Shown here: in pieces, positions 34,956-43,178 of the stretch
Position numbering within the stretch: the first letter of the stretch is position 1
Layout: each line of letters begins with the position of its first letter
Assembly: GCA_001689405.1 (NCBI GenBank)
Contig: LUJO01000028.1
Coordinates: forward strand, 4,078-68,077
From: Candidatus Homeothermus arabinoxylanisolvens
Lineage (GTDB): Bacteria; Bacteroidota; Bacteroidia; Bacteroidales; Muribaculaceae
Direction of reading: 5' to 3'
DNA: 64,000 nucleotides
The notes under the pieces: generated by a model
What the model saw: only the letters and a program-made list of their open reading frames with translations
The model's database searches: none
What the model was told of the DNA's origin: nothing
Translations under genes and position numbers: made by a program

Positions 34956-35300
34956 GTGAAAAAGAGAGTGAACCGCTTATTCAGTGCGCTTTTATTGTGT
35001 GTGTTTGTGAACTTCGTGTTCTCAAACACCGTGTTCATGCACTCTCATGTCACGGATAACGGACGTACAGTCACCCACTCGCATCCTTACATGCCGTCGG
35101 GCCATCATGCCCACTCGTCAGTGTCGCTCGATCTCGTGGCGCAGTTCAACGCCTCGGCCTCCTCTATGGAGAGTGCTTCAGCGATTGTTGTGGACGATGC
35201 GTATGTGTCATGTCATGAAATTGTATGTCGCGACATCGAATCTTTTAGCTTTGCGTGTGTAGGCGCATACTCGCTCCGGGGTCCTCCCGTGATTGAATAG
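34956..35300 (+). CDS. His-rich small exported protein before a TonB receptor
   Basis: The 114-residue protein has a signal peptide (KKRVNRLFSALLLCVFVNFV), then a histidine-rich segment around FMHSHVTDNGRTVTHSHPYM and GHHAHSS. The rest is short and has two cysteines in SCHEIVCRD. Related proteins that I recall from Bacteroidetes sit just before TonB receptors and carry HSH motifs, suggesting periplasmic metal binding. This is inference from composition and context. Start is GTG; no ATG is available upstream. Confidence 0.75.
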   Translation: MKKRVNRLFSALLLCVFVNFVFSNTVFMHSHVTDNGRTVTHSHPYMPSGHHAHSSVSLDLVAQFNASASSMESASAIVVDDAYVSCHEIVCRDIESFSFACVGAYSLRGPPVIE

Positions 35301-35353
35301 ACACTTATTACCGTTTTTTCAAAATCTATTCATCATTTTTTCACGCAACAATT

Positions 35354-37663
35354 ATGCTACGACATATTTTTGTGGCGGCATGCGCTGTGGCGCAGTGCCT
35401 CCTCGGCGTGTCAGCGGCTGCCGGCTCCGCAGTCAGCGACGCCAACATCACCGGCCATGTAGTCGATGCCGAGACCGGCGAACACATGCCCTTCTACTAT
35501 GTAAAGGTGCTTGACACCAAACTCGCAACGCTCACCGACGCGTCGGGACATTATGTGTTCCGCGACCTCACCCCGGGCGACTATACTCTCGAAGCCTCTT
35601 TTACCGGCTACAAGACCGCCAAGCTGAATATCCATGTAACCAAAGGCCACACTGTGGAAGCCAACTTCACCGTCAGCCCCGACGCTTTCATGCTCGATCA
35701 GGTCGTGGTGACCTCATCAAAAAGCGAGGTAAAGCGCCGCGAAAGTCCGGCGTTAGTCAACGTACTTACCGGCAAGCTCTTTGATATGGTCGGAGCTTGC
35801 TCACTCGCCGACGGTCTTAACTTCCAGCCGGGAGTAAGAGTAGAAAACGACTGTCAGAACTGCGGATTCACACAGGTGCGCATAAACGGTCTCGACGGCC
35901 ACTACTCGCAGATACTCATGAACTCGCGGCCTGTATTTTCGGCATTGACCGGCGTATACGGGCTCGAACAGATACCGGCCAACATGATCGACCGCGTAGA
36001 GGTGATGCGCGGAGGCGGGTCGGCGCTGTTCGGCTCGTCGGCCATAGGCGGCACCATCAACATCATCACCAAGGACCCCATGACCAACTCTGCCCGGGTG
36101 GCCCACACTGTCACATCGATAGGTCCGTCGGGCTCGCTCGACAACAACACCACGCTTAATGCCTCGGTGGTCACAGACAACAGCAAGGCGGGCATGTTCA
36201 TCTACGGACAGTCACGTTACCGCGACGGTTACGATGACAACGACGACGGCTTCACTGAAGTCGCGCAACTCAAGACACAGACCATCGGAGTACGCGCCTT
36301 CATGCGTCCTGACGACATGACGCGTCTCACGCTCGAATACCACAACACCCACGAGTACCGACGCGGAGGCGACAATCTTGACAGTCCGGCCCACATGGCC
36401 ATGATTGCCGAACAGGCCGACCACAACATACATGCCGTCGAAGCTACCCTTGACATATGGCCGTCCAACCGTCGCGACCATGTATCTGTATTCGGGGCCA
36501 TGCAGAATACCCGGCGCCGGAGCTATTACGGTTCGGGAATGGACCCCGACGCTTACGGACGCACGTCCGACGTGGTAGCTACCTCCGGCGCACAATGGAC
36601 CCACCCCGTAAGCCATCTGCTCTTTATGCCGTCAGAACTTGTGGCAGGCATAGAGTACTCGTTCAATCGCCTTCATGACGTAACGTTGGGCTACGACCAT
36701 GACATACTCCAGAAAGTACATATATACAGCGGATATATTCAGAACGAGTGGCGCGACAGCCGGTGGGGTTTCCTTGTCGGGGCGCGCATCGACAAGCACT
36801 CGCTTATACATGATCCTGTAGTATCTCCACGAGCCAACATACGCTACAATCCCGATGAAAATTTCAATTTCAGACTCTCATACTCCACCGGCTTCCGCTC
36901 CCCTCAGGCCTACGATGAAGACTTCCACGTGGCTATCGTGGGCGGAGAGCGGGTGGTCACGGTCCTCGCTCCGGGTCTGAAAGAGGAAAGCTCACGCAGT
37001 GTAAGTGCTTCGGCCGACATGTATCACCGTTTCGGCAACGTCATGACCAATCTGCTTGTCGAAGGCTTCTACACCGACCTTGGCGATGTCTTCGCACTGC
37101 GCCGTCTCGACGCTCCCGACTCCAACGGCAATGCCGTACTCGAACGCTATAACGGCTCGGGCGCACGTGTGGCCGGAGTCAATATCGAAGCCAAAGTGTT
37201 TTTCTCGTCCCACTTTGACATGCAGGGCGGTGTGACATGGCAACGCAGCCGCTACAAGCGTCCCGAGGCTTGGAGTGACAATCATGATGTACCTGCCGAA
37301 AAGCGCATGTTCCGCACCCCTGACCTTTACGGATATCTTACAGCCAACGCCGAGATAACCCATTCGCTAAAGGCAGCCCTGTCAGCCACCTATACAGGCC
37401 CGATGACCGTGCAGCATCTCTCCGGCTCGGGCACATCCGTAGACATGGCGGTGCGTACCCCGAGTTTCTTTGACGCCTCGCTGAAACTCACCTATACGTT
37501 CAGGATATTCAACCGCGTGACTATGGATGTGTCGGCGGGAGTGAGCAACATATTCAACTCCTATCAGGATGACTTCGACATCGGCCCAGAACGCGACTCG
37601 GGCTACATCTACGGTCCTATGCTGCCGAGATGTGTAAACGCCTCGATTTCGCTATCGTTGTAA
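35354..37663 (+). CDS. TonB-dependent outer-membrane receptor with carboxypeptidase-like regulatory domain
   Basis: The 769-residue protein has a signal peptide, an N-terminal carboxypeptidase-D regulatory-like domain (ITGHVVDAETGEHMPFYYVK ... LATLTDASGHYVFRDL), a TonB-box-like stretch around VVVTSSKSEVKRR, a plug domain (about residues 130-230) with GLNFQPGVRVENDCQNCGFT and IERVEVMRGGGSALFG-type sequence (MIDRVEVMRGGGSALFG), and a beta-barrel ending SLSL with a terminal hydrophobic residue. It is about the size of siderophore, haem or metal receptors and lacks the SusC length of about 1000 residues. The adjacent His-rich protein points to a metal ligand. ExbB/ExbD/TonB from this window could energise it. 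Confidence 0.93.
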   Translation: MLRHIFVAACAVAQCLLGVSAAAGSAVSDANITGHVVDAETGEHMPFYYVKVLDTKLATLTDASGHYVFRDLTPGDYTLEASFTGYKTAKLNIHVTKGHTVEANFTVSPDAFMLDQVVVTSSKSEVKRRESPALVNVLTGKLFDMVGACSLADGLNFQPGVRVENDCQNCGFTQVRINGLDGHYSQILMNSRPVFSALTGVYGLEQIPANMIDRVEVMRGGGSALFGSSAIGGTINIITKDPMTNSARVAHTVTSIGPSGSLDNNTTLNASVVTDNSKAGMFIYGQSRYRDGYDDNDDGFTEVAQLKTQTIGVRAFMRPDDMTRLTLEYHNTHEYRRGGDNLDSPAHMAMIAEQADHNIHAVEATLDIWPSNRRDHVSVFGAMQNTRRRSYYGSGMDPDAYGRTSDVVATSGAQWTHPVSHLLFMPSELVAGIEYSFNRLHDVTLGYDHDILQKVHIYSGYIQNEWRDSRWGFLVGARIDKHSLIHDPVVSPRANIRYNPDENFNFRLSYSTGFRSPQAYDEDFHVAIVGGERVVTVLAPGLKEESSRSVSASADMYHRFGNVMTNLLVEGFYTDLGDVFALRRLDAPDSNGNAVLERYNGSGARVAGVNIEAKVFFSSHFDMQGGVTWQRSRYKRPEAWSDNHDVPAEKRMFRTPDLYGYLTANAEITHSLKAALSATYTGPMTVQHLSGSGTSVDMAVRTPSFFDASLKLTYTFRIFNRVTMDVSAGVSNIFNSYQDDFDIGPERDSGYIYGPMLPRCVNASISLSL

Positions 37664-37670
37664 ACGGCAG

Positions 37671-38780
37671 TCAGAAGCGGGCTCCCACCACGAGGCTCAG
37701 TGACTCGATGGAGTTCATGAAGGTGTAGGAGCTGCCGAAATAGATGTTGCCGTCAAACCGTCCGGTAAGCGATGCAAAGAGGCTGCGGTGATTGTAGACG
37801 ACCGAGAACATGCCGGTGACATTTGTCGAAAACATGTCTTTCTTGCCGTCGGTGGAATTTTCATATGTATGCCGGTAGCCTATGGCGGGGAGCACCGTGG
37901 CGTTGACGAGCCAGCGCTTCGGATGAAGCACCCAGTTGTAGGCGTACCCGCATATGACATTGTAGTCCTTGTAATGAAAGGCATAGCTGTCATATTCACC
38001 GGGCAGATAGTCAAGCATGTCATCGGGAAGCGCCGAGAAGTCAAGATTGATGTTCTGCTTGTTGAAGTTCAGGCCCAATATAAGCGATCCGGCGCTTTTG
38101 AGCTGATACTTTGAGTAGCAGTAAGCGGCGGCCTGCGAGTACTTCCTGTGGTTGAAAAAATAATAGAGACTGGCGCTGGTGGTCTCCTGCTTGACCGCGT
38201 TGAAGTCAAACGAATGGCCGTGCAGGTTGAAATCGCCGAATTTTGTTATGCGTACACCGCCATCGGTCGAAGTGTAGCTTACCGACGCCGCAAAAAGTGC
38301 GCTCGTGAAACTGTAATCCCAGTTCTTACGTGTCGCTACGGGGTTGCCGAATATTTCATTGGCATTGAACGTATAGCCCACGTTTAAGGCCATGAAACCG
38401 ATTGAGGCTCCTATGTCGCTGTATATCTCCGATATCATGCGCAGGCGCGTGTCGCCTGTAAACTGCATGAAGTAACTTTCGGCCCAGTTGTAGTTCTTTC
38501 CGGTGAGTTTCCAGTTCTTGCCGGTAGACACCACATAGGTGGAGTCGTAAGAGTTGAACGTGCGGTCGCCCCAGTCGTAGACCTTCAGGCAGAAGCGTGC
38601 GAAGCGCGGATAGTTTATCGACGGGTCATGCAGGCTGAAACCGCTGTTTATAAGCTGTTTTACCCAGTTGCCGGAGCGTCGGGGGGCAGGCGCGGACATG
38701 ACGCTGTCGGCTTCGGTCGCACCGAGGGCGAATGAAGCCGACAACATTATAAGTATTATTGCAACGCGCAGTCTGTGCAC
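37671..38780 (-). CDS. DUF4421 outer-surface or periplasmic protein
   Basis: The 369-residue protein has a signal peptide (HRLRVAIILIMLSASFALGA) and the DUF4421 pattern: INYPRFARFCLKVYDWGDRT, then a series of predicted beta strands with aromatic ends to a final VVGARF. The strand pattern suggests a small outer-membrane barrel, which is my inference. The start is taken as GTG at 38780 because it gives a compact signal peptide; a TTG at 38801 is the alternative. It converges on the TonB receptor with only seven bases between them. Confidence 0.75.
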   Translation of the reverse strand: MHRLRVAIILIMLSASFALGATEADSVMSAPAPRRSGNWVKQLINSGFSLHDPSINYPRFARFCLKVYDWGDRTFNSYDSTYVVSTGKNWKLTGKNYNWAESYFMQFTGDTRLRMISEIYSDIGASIGFMALNVGYTFNANEIFGNPVATRKNWDYSFTSALFAASVSYTSTDGGVRITKFGDFNLHGHSFDFNAVKQETTSASLYYFFNHRKYSQAAAYCYSKYQLKSAGSLILGLNFNKQNINLDFSALPDDMLDYLPGEYDSYAFHYKDYNVICGYAYNWVLHPKRWLVNATVLPAIGYRHTYENSTDGKKDMFSTNVTGMFSVVYNHRSLFASLTGRFDGNIYFGSSYTFMNSIESLSLVVGARF

Positions 38781-38874
38781 TGATGGAATGTTTATAAACA
38801 ATTGTCAAAACGTAGTGATAGTACCCGAGGAGGTATGGCCGGCAAAAAGCGGCATACAAATTAAGTAAATTCTT

Positions 38875-39933
38875 TTAATACATGGGGGTGAAAGGCGCAT
38901 GTTTTACCAACAATGGCGTAATATCGCCCATGACATCGGTCATTTTTGATGTGTCGAAGCGGAGCACCGGAGCACCTTTGCGAAGATCACACTTCTTGAG
39001 GTCGATGTAGTACACTCCGAGATTGGTCACTATGTCGAAGTAGTAACGACAGTCGCGCAGATCGGCATATGAGCGCCATTGCGTAGACGATACGTTGGCC
39101 TCGGTCTGTACGGTGTAAAGATACGGAACCGATACGTTGGCCATGATGCTGCGTACTATGGACAGACCTATTTTGGCGTCATTGGTCTTCTCTACGTGGC
39201 CCTGAAAGAAGTAGCCGCGTACATAGCGGTCAGGGCTTTTTACCGTGCCCGGAAGCATGTTGACACCTCCCACTTTCTCCCAGTAGTCGTTTATGGCCGT
39301 CATGGCCGGGAACTGCGGGTCGTTGGTCATGGCCGGCATGTCTTGTCCTTCATATACTTTTACCGTGCCGTGGTCAAACTCAAGTATTGCGCAACGCCCC
39401 TGCGCGTCAGTAATGCCCCAGTGGAGAGCCGATACCGTGCCGCCGTCGAAGGTAGCCCCCGATATGCTGAAATTCTGCTCTTTAAGTACTTTGACCACTT
39501 CGGGAGTTGTGGCGTTCATGTCAAGCAGCCATCCTACAAACATGGACAGCGACATTCCCGGACGCCCTACAGTCTGCTCGTTGGCGTATATGGCGCCTTT
39601 ACAGAACAGTCCGTTGATTACAAGACCTTTTTCGTTCATGCCCTCGGTGATGCCTCCGTCATAGCTCACTGCGTATACCGCACCGTATCTGGAGGTCCAT
39701 GTCACCGCGCCCGGCTTATTGTCACCCTTTTTGGACATGCCGCGGGGATATACGTAAAGATTGGTCGGGATAGGGGTTTTCCAGTCGAGCGAACGGCCTA
39801 CTATGCGGAGCACCTCTTCACCTGATGTCGACGTCGTGTCGCCCACATATAATATACGCGAACAGGCGTCGGACTTGGCCGCTCCGAATAGAGCCGCCGA
39901 AACAAGTATACATGATAATACTTTAAGTCTCAT
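38875..39933 (-). CDS. Linear amide C-N hydrolase family (bile salt hydrolase / penicillin V acylase type)
   Basis: This 352-residue Ntn hydrolase has a signal peptide ending at SDA, so that Cys24 becomes the N-terminal nucleophile of the mature enzyme. Other expected active-site residues are present: Arg47 and Asp50 (VGRSLDWKT), Asn100 (GMNEKGLVING), Asn204 (MTNDPQF) and Arg236 (SPDRYVRG). The family cleaves conjugated bile salts or penicillin V. Which substrate is used cannot be told by sequence; there is an insertion between Cys and Arg relative to classic Gram-positive enzymes. It is transcribed alone. Confidence 0.88.
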   Translation of the reverse strand: MRLKVLSCILVSAALFGAAKSDACSRILYVGDTTSTSGEEVLRIVGRSLDWKTPIPTNLYVYPRGMSKKGDNKPGAVTWTSRYGAVYAVSYDGGITEGMNEKGLVINGLFCKGAIYANEQTVGRPGMSLSMFVGWLLDMNATTPEVVKVLKEQNFSISGATFDGGTVSALHWGITDAQGRCAILEFDHGTVKVYEGQDMPAMTNDPQFPAMTAINDYWEKVGGVNMLPGTVKSPDRYVRGYFFQGHVEKTNDAKIGLSIVRSIMANVSVPYLYTVQTEANVSSTQWRSYADLRDCRYYFDIVTNLGVYYIDLKKCDLRKGAPVLRFDTSKMTDVMGDITPLLVKHAPFTPMY

Positions 39934-40034
39934 AATAATAAATTTTGCGATTTTTAGTTGAAACGTCTGTCGTTCATGTTATGTTCATCATTAAAATATA
40001 TTGACAATATTTATAAAATGCAAAAGATTTGTTA

Positions 40035-40042
40035 TAACTTTG
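40035..40042 (+). promoter_or_regulatory. Candidate -7 element for the Na/Pi transporter
   Basis: TAACTTTG matches TAnnTTTG and lies 33 bases before the ATG. The -33 element is not evident; a TTGACAAT sequence about 30 bases upstream is spaced too far. Confidence 0.4.
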
Positions 40043-40075
40043 TCTCCGTAAAACGGACTCCATTTTACCACAGCA

Positions 40076-41896
40076 ATGAACTATACATTTTTAGACTTCT
40101 TAGCTCTCCTCGGCTCTGTTTGCTTGTTCCTTTACGGTATGAAGGTGATGAGCGAAGGGCTGCAGAAAGCCGCGGGCGACCGTCTGCGCAACATCCTGTC
40201 GGCAATGACCCGTAACCGCTTCACGGGAACCCTAACCGGAATTGCCATAACAGCGCTTATTCAGAGTTCATCAGCATCCACCGTGATGGTAGTAAGTTTT
40301 GTCAACGCCGGCCTTATGACCCTCGGCCAGTCCATGGCTGTCATATTCGGCGCCAATGTCGGCACTACGTTCACCGCTTGGATTATAGCGCTTTTCGGTT
40401 TCAAGGTCGATACATCGGTCTTCATACTGCCGCTTATAGCATGCTCCGTACCGTTGCTATTCAGTAAAAAGAGCCGTACCAAGTCAATAGGTGAGTTTCT
40501 CATAGGCTTCTCGTTCCTGTTCATGGGACTCAACATGATAAGCAACTATGTGCCCGACCTGCAGAGCAATCCTGAAATGTTCGCGTTCCTTGAACGTTAT
40601 GCCTCCATGGGCTATCTGTCGGTATTGCTTTTCCTTTTTGTCGGCATAATTGTCACGGCTATCATACAATCGTCGGCCGCCACGTTTGCCATAGTGCTTA
40701 TCATGTGTACGAAGGGCTGGATTACGTTTGATCTCGGTTGTGCCGTGGTGCTCGGCAGCAATATCGGTACCACGATAACCCCTTTGCTCGCGTCAATGAG
40801 CGGAAATGTAGCCGCCAAACGTACTGCCATGGGCCATCTGCTGTTCAATATGCTGGGTGTGCTTTGGACTATGTGCGTTTTCTATCCGTTTGTCAATCTT
40901 AATGTGTGGATTACCGAGGCCATGGGGCAGGGCGATCCCGAGTCGCTGTTCACGTTTGTCAACAATCTTGAGGCTACCGATCCCCAGCTTTACAACAGCC
41001 TGTTTGACGGCAGTCTGCCTAACGGACATCCGGTGCTCGCACAGATAGGCGCCATGCAGTTCAGCGTGTCGTTCGGCATGTCGATGTTCCATACAGTGTT
41101 CAACCTCATAAACCTGTCTATAATGATATGGCTTACGGGAGTTTATGTGAAGATTGTCGAGAAGCTCGTGCCTGTCAAGCACAAGGAGGACGAGGAGTTC
41201 CAGCTCAAGTTTATATCCGGCGGTCTGTTGAGCGCCTCGGAGCTTAATATCGCTCAGGCCGAAAAAGAAATGGTTGTCTATGCCCAGCGTGTAAGCCGCA
41301 TGATAAACATGGCCGAGCTGCTCATACATGCCAAGGAAAAGAGCGAGGAGTTCTCGCAACTGTTCTCCCGGCTTGAAAAATATGAGGAGATTTCCGACCG
41401 CATGGAGATTGAGATTGCCAACTACCTTAACAGATGTGCCGAGGGACGCCTCTCCAATGAGGGTAAACTGCACATTGCCGCAATGCTCAATATTGTCAGC
41501 GAAATCGAGAGCATAGCCGACTGTTGCTTTGGCTGCGCAAAGATTCTTCTCCGCAAGCAGGAGAGCAATGTTGAGTTCAGCGACCTCATATACCGCAATA
41601 TAGACACTATGTTCGGATATGTGAAAACGGCAATGACCGACATGCTCGTACTTCTCGGCGATGTCGAGAAAGTGCGCGAGGTCGATATAATACGTTCCTA
41701 CAACAAAGAGCGCGAAATCAACAACCTGCGCAATCAGTTGCGTTCCAACAATGTCGAGAACATCAACAACCGTGTATACGAGTACCAGTCAGGTATATAT
41801 TACATGGATATCATCAATGACCTTGAGAAGATGGGCGACTATATAATAAATGTAGTCGATACTATACGTGACCACTTCCGTCGCCGCGCGGCCTGA
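40076..41896 (+). CDS. Na+/phosphate cotransporter with a PhoU-like C-terminus
   Basis: The 606-residue protein is an NptA/PNaS-family symporter: LDFLALLGSVCLFLYGMKVM, then two inverted repeats carrying the QSSSA-type motifs (TALIQSSSASTVMVVSF and TAIIQSSAATFAIVLIM) that bind Na+ and phosphate. The last 200 residues are helical and PhoU-like, starting near MVVYAQRVSRMINMAELLIH. Members import phosphate in the inner membrane. It is followed by 126 non-coding bases that carry an imperfect direct repeat. Confidence 0.94.
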   Translation: MNYTFLDFLALLGSVCLFLYGMKVMSEGLQKAAGDRLRNILSAMTRNRFTGTLTGIAITALIQSSSASTVMVVSFVNAGLMTLGQSMAVIFGANVGTTFTAWIIALFGFKVDTSVFILPLIACSVPLLFSKKSRTKSIGEFLIGFSFLFMGLNMISNYVPDLQSNPEMFAFLERYASMGYLSVLLFLFVGIIVTAIIQSSAATFAIVLIMCTKGWITFDLGCAVVLGSNIGTTITPLLASMSGNVAAKRTAMGHLLFNMLGVLWTMCVFYPFVNLNVWITEAMGQGDPESLFTFVNNLEATDPQLYNSLFDGSLPNGHPVLAQIGAMQFSVSFGMSMFHTVFNLINLSIMIWLTGVYVKIVEKLVPVKHKEDEEFQLKFISGGLLSASELNIAQAEKEMVVYAQRVSRMINMAELLIHAKEKSEEFSQLFSRLEKYEEISDRMEIEIANYLNRCAEGRLSNEGKLHIAAMLNIVSEIESIADCCFGCAKILLRKQESNVEFSDLIYRNIDTMFGYVKTAMTDMLVLLGDVEKVREVDIIRSYNKEREINNLRNQLRSNNVENINNRVYEYQSGIYYMDIINDLEKMGDYIINVVDTIRDHFRRRAA

Positions 41897-41916
41897 TGAA
41901 TTTTACAAAGGGGTGG

Positions 41917-41990
41917 CAATGATGTTACCGCTGTTACGGAATCATTGAGGATCGGTTAAATATCCCCGTGGTGCTACAATCATGTTACCG
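41917..41990. repeat. Imperfect 14-base direct repeat, 60 bases apart
   Basis: CAATGATGTTACCG (41917-41930) and CAATCATGTTACCG (41977-41990) differ by one base. They lie between the Na/Pi transporter gene and a response-regulator promoter. The 60-base distance is close to six helical turns, compatible with two sites for one regulator on the same face. Confidence 0.6.
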
Positions 41991-41993
41991 GAA

Positions 41994-42025
41994 CTTGATT
42001 TAGTTAAAGGCTGTGTATATATTTG
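41994..42025 (+). promoter_or_regulatory. Candidate promoter of the response regulator-rnhB unit
   Basis: CTTG (41994-41997), 20 bases, then TATATTTG (42018-42025). The -33 is one base off. The start would lie near 42031, before the ATG at 42047. Confidence 0.5.
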
Positions 42026-42046
42026 TGTTATAAACAAAGCACATTT

Positions 42047-42520
42047 ATGACGGCTCATGGGCCTCATGTGGTTTCATTCATGACGAAAATGCCTAAGACA
42101 CTATCACATTCTCACAAAACCGAGGCACTGCAGGACACACCCAGACGGATTTTCATCGCCGATGAAGACCCGCTGATATGTGAACTCATCCGCTACAATC
42201 TTGAAGCAGACGGGTTTACGGTGTCTGTATTCAATAATGCCGACGACGCCTTGGATGCCGACTTCACCTTGTATGACCTTTTTCTTATAGATATAACTAT
42301 GGATGGACTTAGTGGTATAAAAGTGGCCCAGTATCTGAAGCAGAACAAGATGACCTCACGTACACCTCTTATATTCTGTGCAAGCCGCAGTGACGAGGAG
42401 GCGGTTATAGACGGCCTTGATTACGGAGCCGACGACTATATCCTGAAGCCGTTTTCAATGAAAGAGCTTAAATCGAGAATCAACAAACTGTTGCATCGCA
42501 ATATATATTCCAAAGCATAG
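42047..42520 (+). CDS. Single-domain response regulator (receiver only)
   Basis: The 157-residue protein has a 35-residue N-terminal tail and one receiver domain: acidic pocket in RIFIADEDPLICELI, phospho-acceptor Asp in LFLIDITMDGLSG (about residue 91), and the conserved lysine in YILKPFSMKEL. There is no output domain, and the reading frame ends at the rnhB start. The TTG frame start at 42023 overlaps the promoter, so ATG 42047 or 42080 is likely. It resembles the receiver half of an OmpR-type regulator. No histidine kinase is adjacent. It may be a phosphorelay or stress signalling protein, or a truncated regulator. Confidence 0.78.
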   Translation: MTAHGPHVVSFMTKMPKTLSHSHKTEALQDTPRRIFIADEDPLICELIRYNLEADGFTVSVFNNADDALDADFTLYDLFLIDITMDGLSGIKVAQYLKQNKMTSRTPLIFCASRSDEEAVIDGLDYGADDYILKPFSMKELKSRINKLLHRNIYSKA

Positions 42521-43129
42521 ATGACGTCAGTGGCACTTCCTGCATGTTATATAGCCGGACGCGACGAAGCCGGTTGCGACGAGGCCGGGCGCGGATGTCT
42601 CGCCGGTCCTGTATATGCGGCCGCCGTTATATTGCCCGATGATTTCAGTCATCCGTTTCTCAATGATTCCAAGCAGCTTACGGAGCGCCGACGCGATATA
42701 CTGCGGCCTGTCATCGAAGCCGAGGCTGTGGCTTGGGCTGTAGGTGTGGTCAGTGCCGCCGAAATAGATGAGATAAACATACTGCGGGCCTCCATATTGG
42801 CCATGCACCGTGCGGTCGAGGCGCTGTCGGTTGTGCCGGGAGCCATAATCGTTGACGGCAACCGCTTCACTCCGTATAAAGACATACCCTACGAGACCTT
42901 TGTGAAAGGCGACGGACGCTATGGCAATATAGCCGCCGCTTCAGTGCTTGCCAAGACTCACCGCGACGAGTTCATGCGGCGCATACATGAAGAGTATCCA
43001 CAGTACCGTTGGAATATCAACAAGGGCTATCCTACCAAGGATCACCGTCAGGCGATAGCCGAATACGGGCCGTCGCCCTATCACCGTATGTCATTCCGAC
43101 TTCTTGATACACAACTCACCCTCTTCTGA
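42521..43129 (+). CDS. rnhB: Ribonuclease HII
   Basis: RNase HII removes ribonucleotides misincorporated in DNA and RNA of RNA-DNA hybrids. The 202-residue protein has GCDEAGRGCLAGPVYAAAV with the first catalytic aspartate-glutamate pair, IVDGNRF (next aspartate), SVLAKTHRDEF and HYQY-like WNINKGYPTKDHRQAI. The N-terminus repeats the sequence: IAGRDEAGCDEAGRG, from two nearly identical 13-base copies. The start is directly after the response regulator stop. The terminator stem includes the last codons. Confidence 0.95.
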   Translation: MTSVALPACYIAGRDEAGCDEAGRGCLAGPVYAAAVILPDDFSHPFLNDSKQLTERRRDILRPVIEAEAVAWAVGVVSAAEIDEINILRASILAMHRAVEALSVVPGAIIVDGNRFTPYKDIPYETFVKGDGRYGNIAAASVLAKTHRDEFMRRIHEEYPQYRWNINKGYPTKDHRQAIAEYGPSPYHRMSFRLLDTQLTLF

Positions 43130-43150
43130 CCGTAGCCGAAAGAGGGTGAG
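43115..43150. terminator. Terminator overlapping the end of rnhB
   Basis: CTCACCCTCTT (43115-43125) pairs with AAGAGGGTGAG (43140-43150) around a 14-base loop that contains the rnhB stop codon. CTGTTTT follows. It would also work on the minus strand for the convergent GH13 gene, which ends 29 bases away. Confidence 0.7.
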
Positions 43151-43178
43151 CTGTTTTAGGCGGACGTAATATACGTCC

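Noticed and set aside
36001..36060. SusC-type receptor
   Set aside because: The receptor is about 770 residues, has no SusD neighbour and carries the plug motifs of smaller-ligand receptors.
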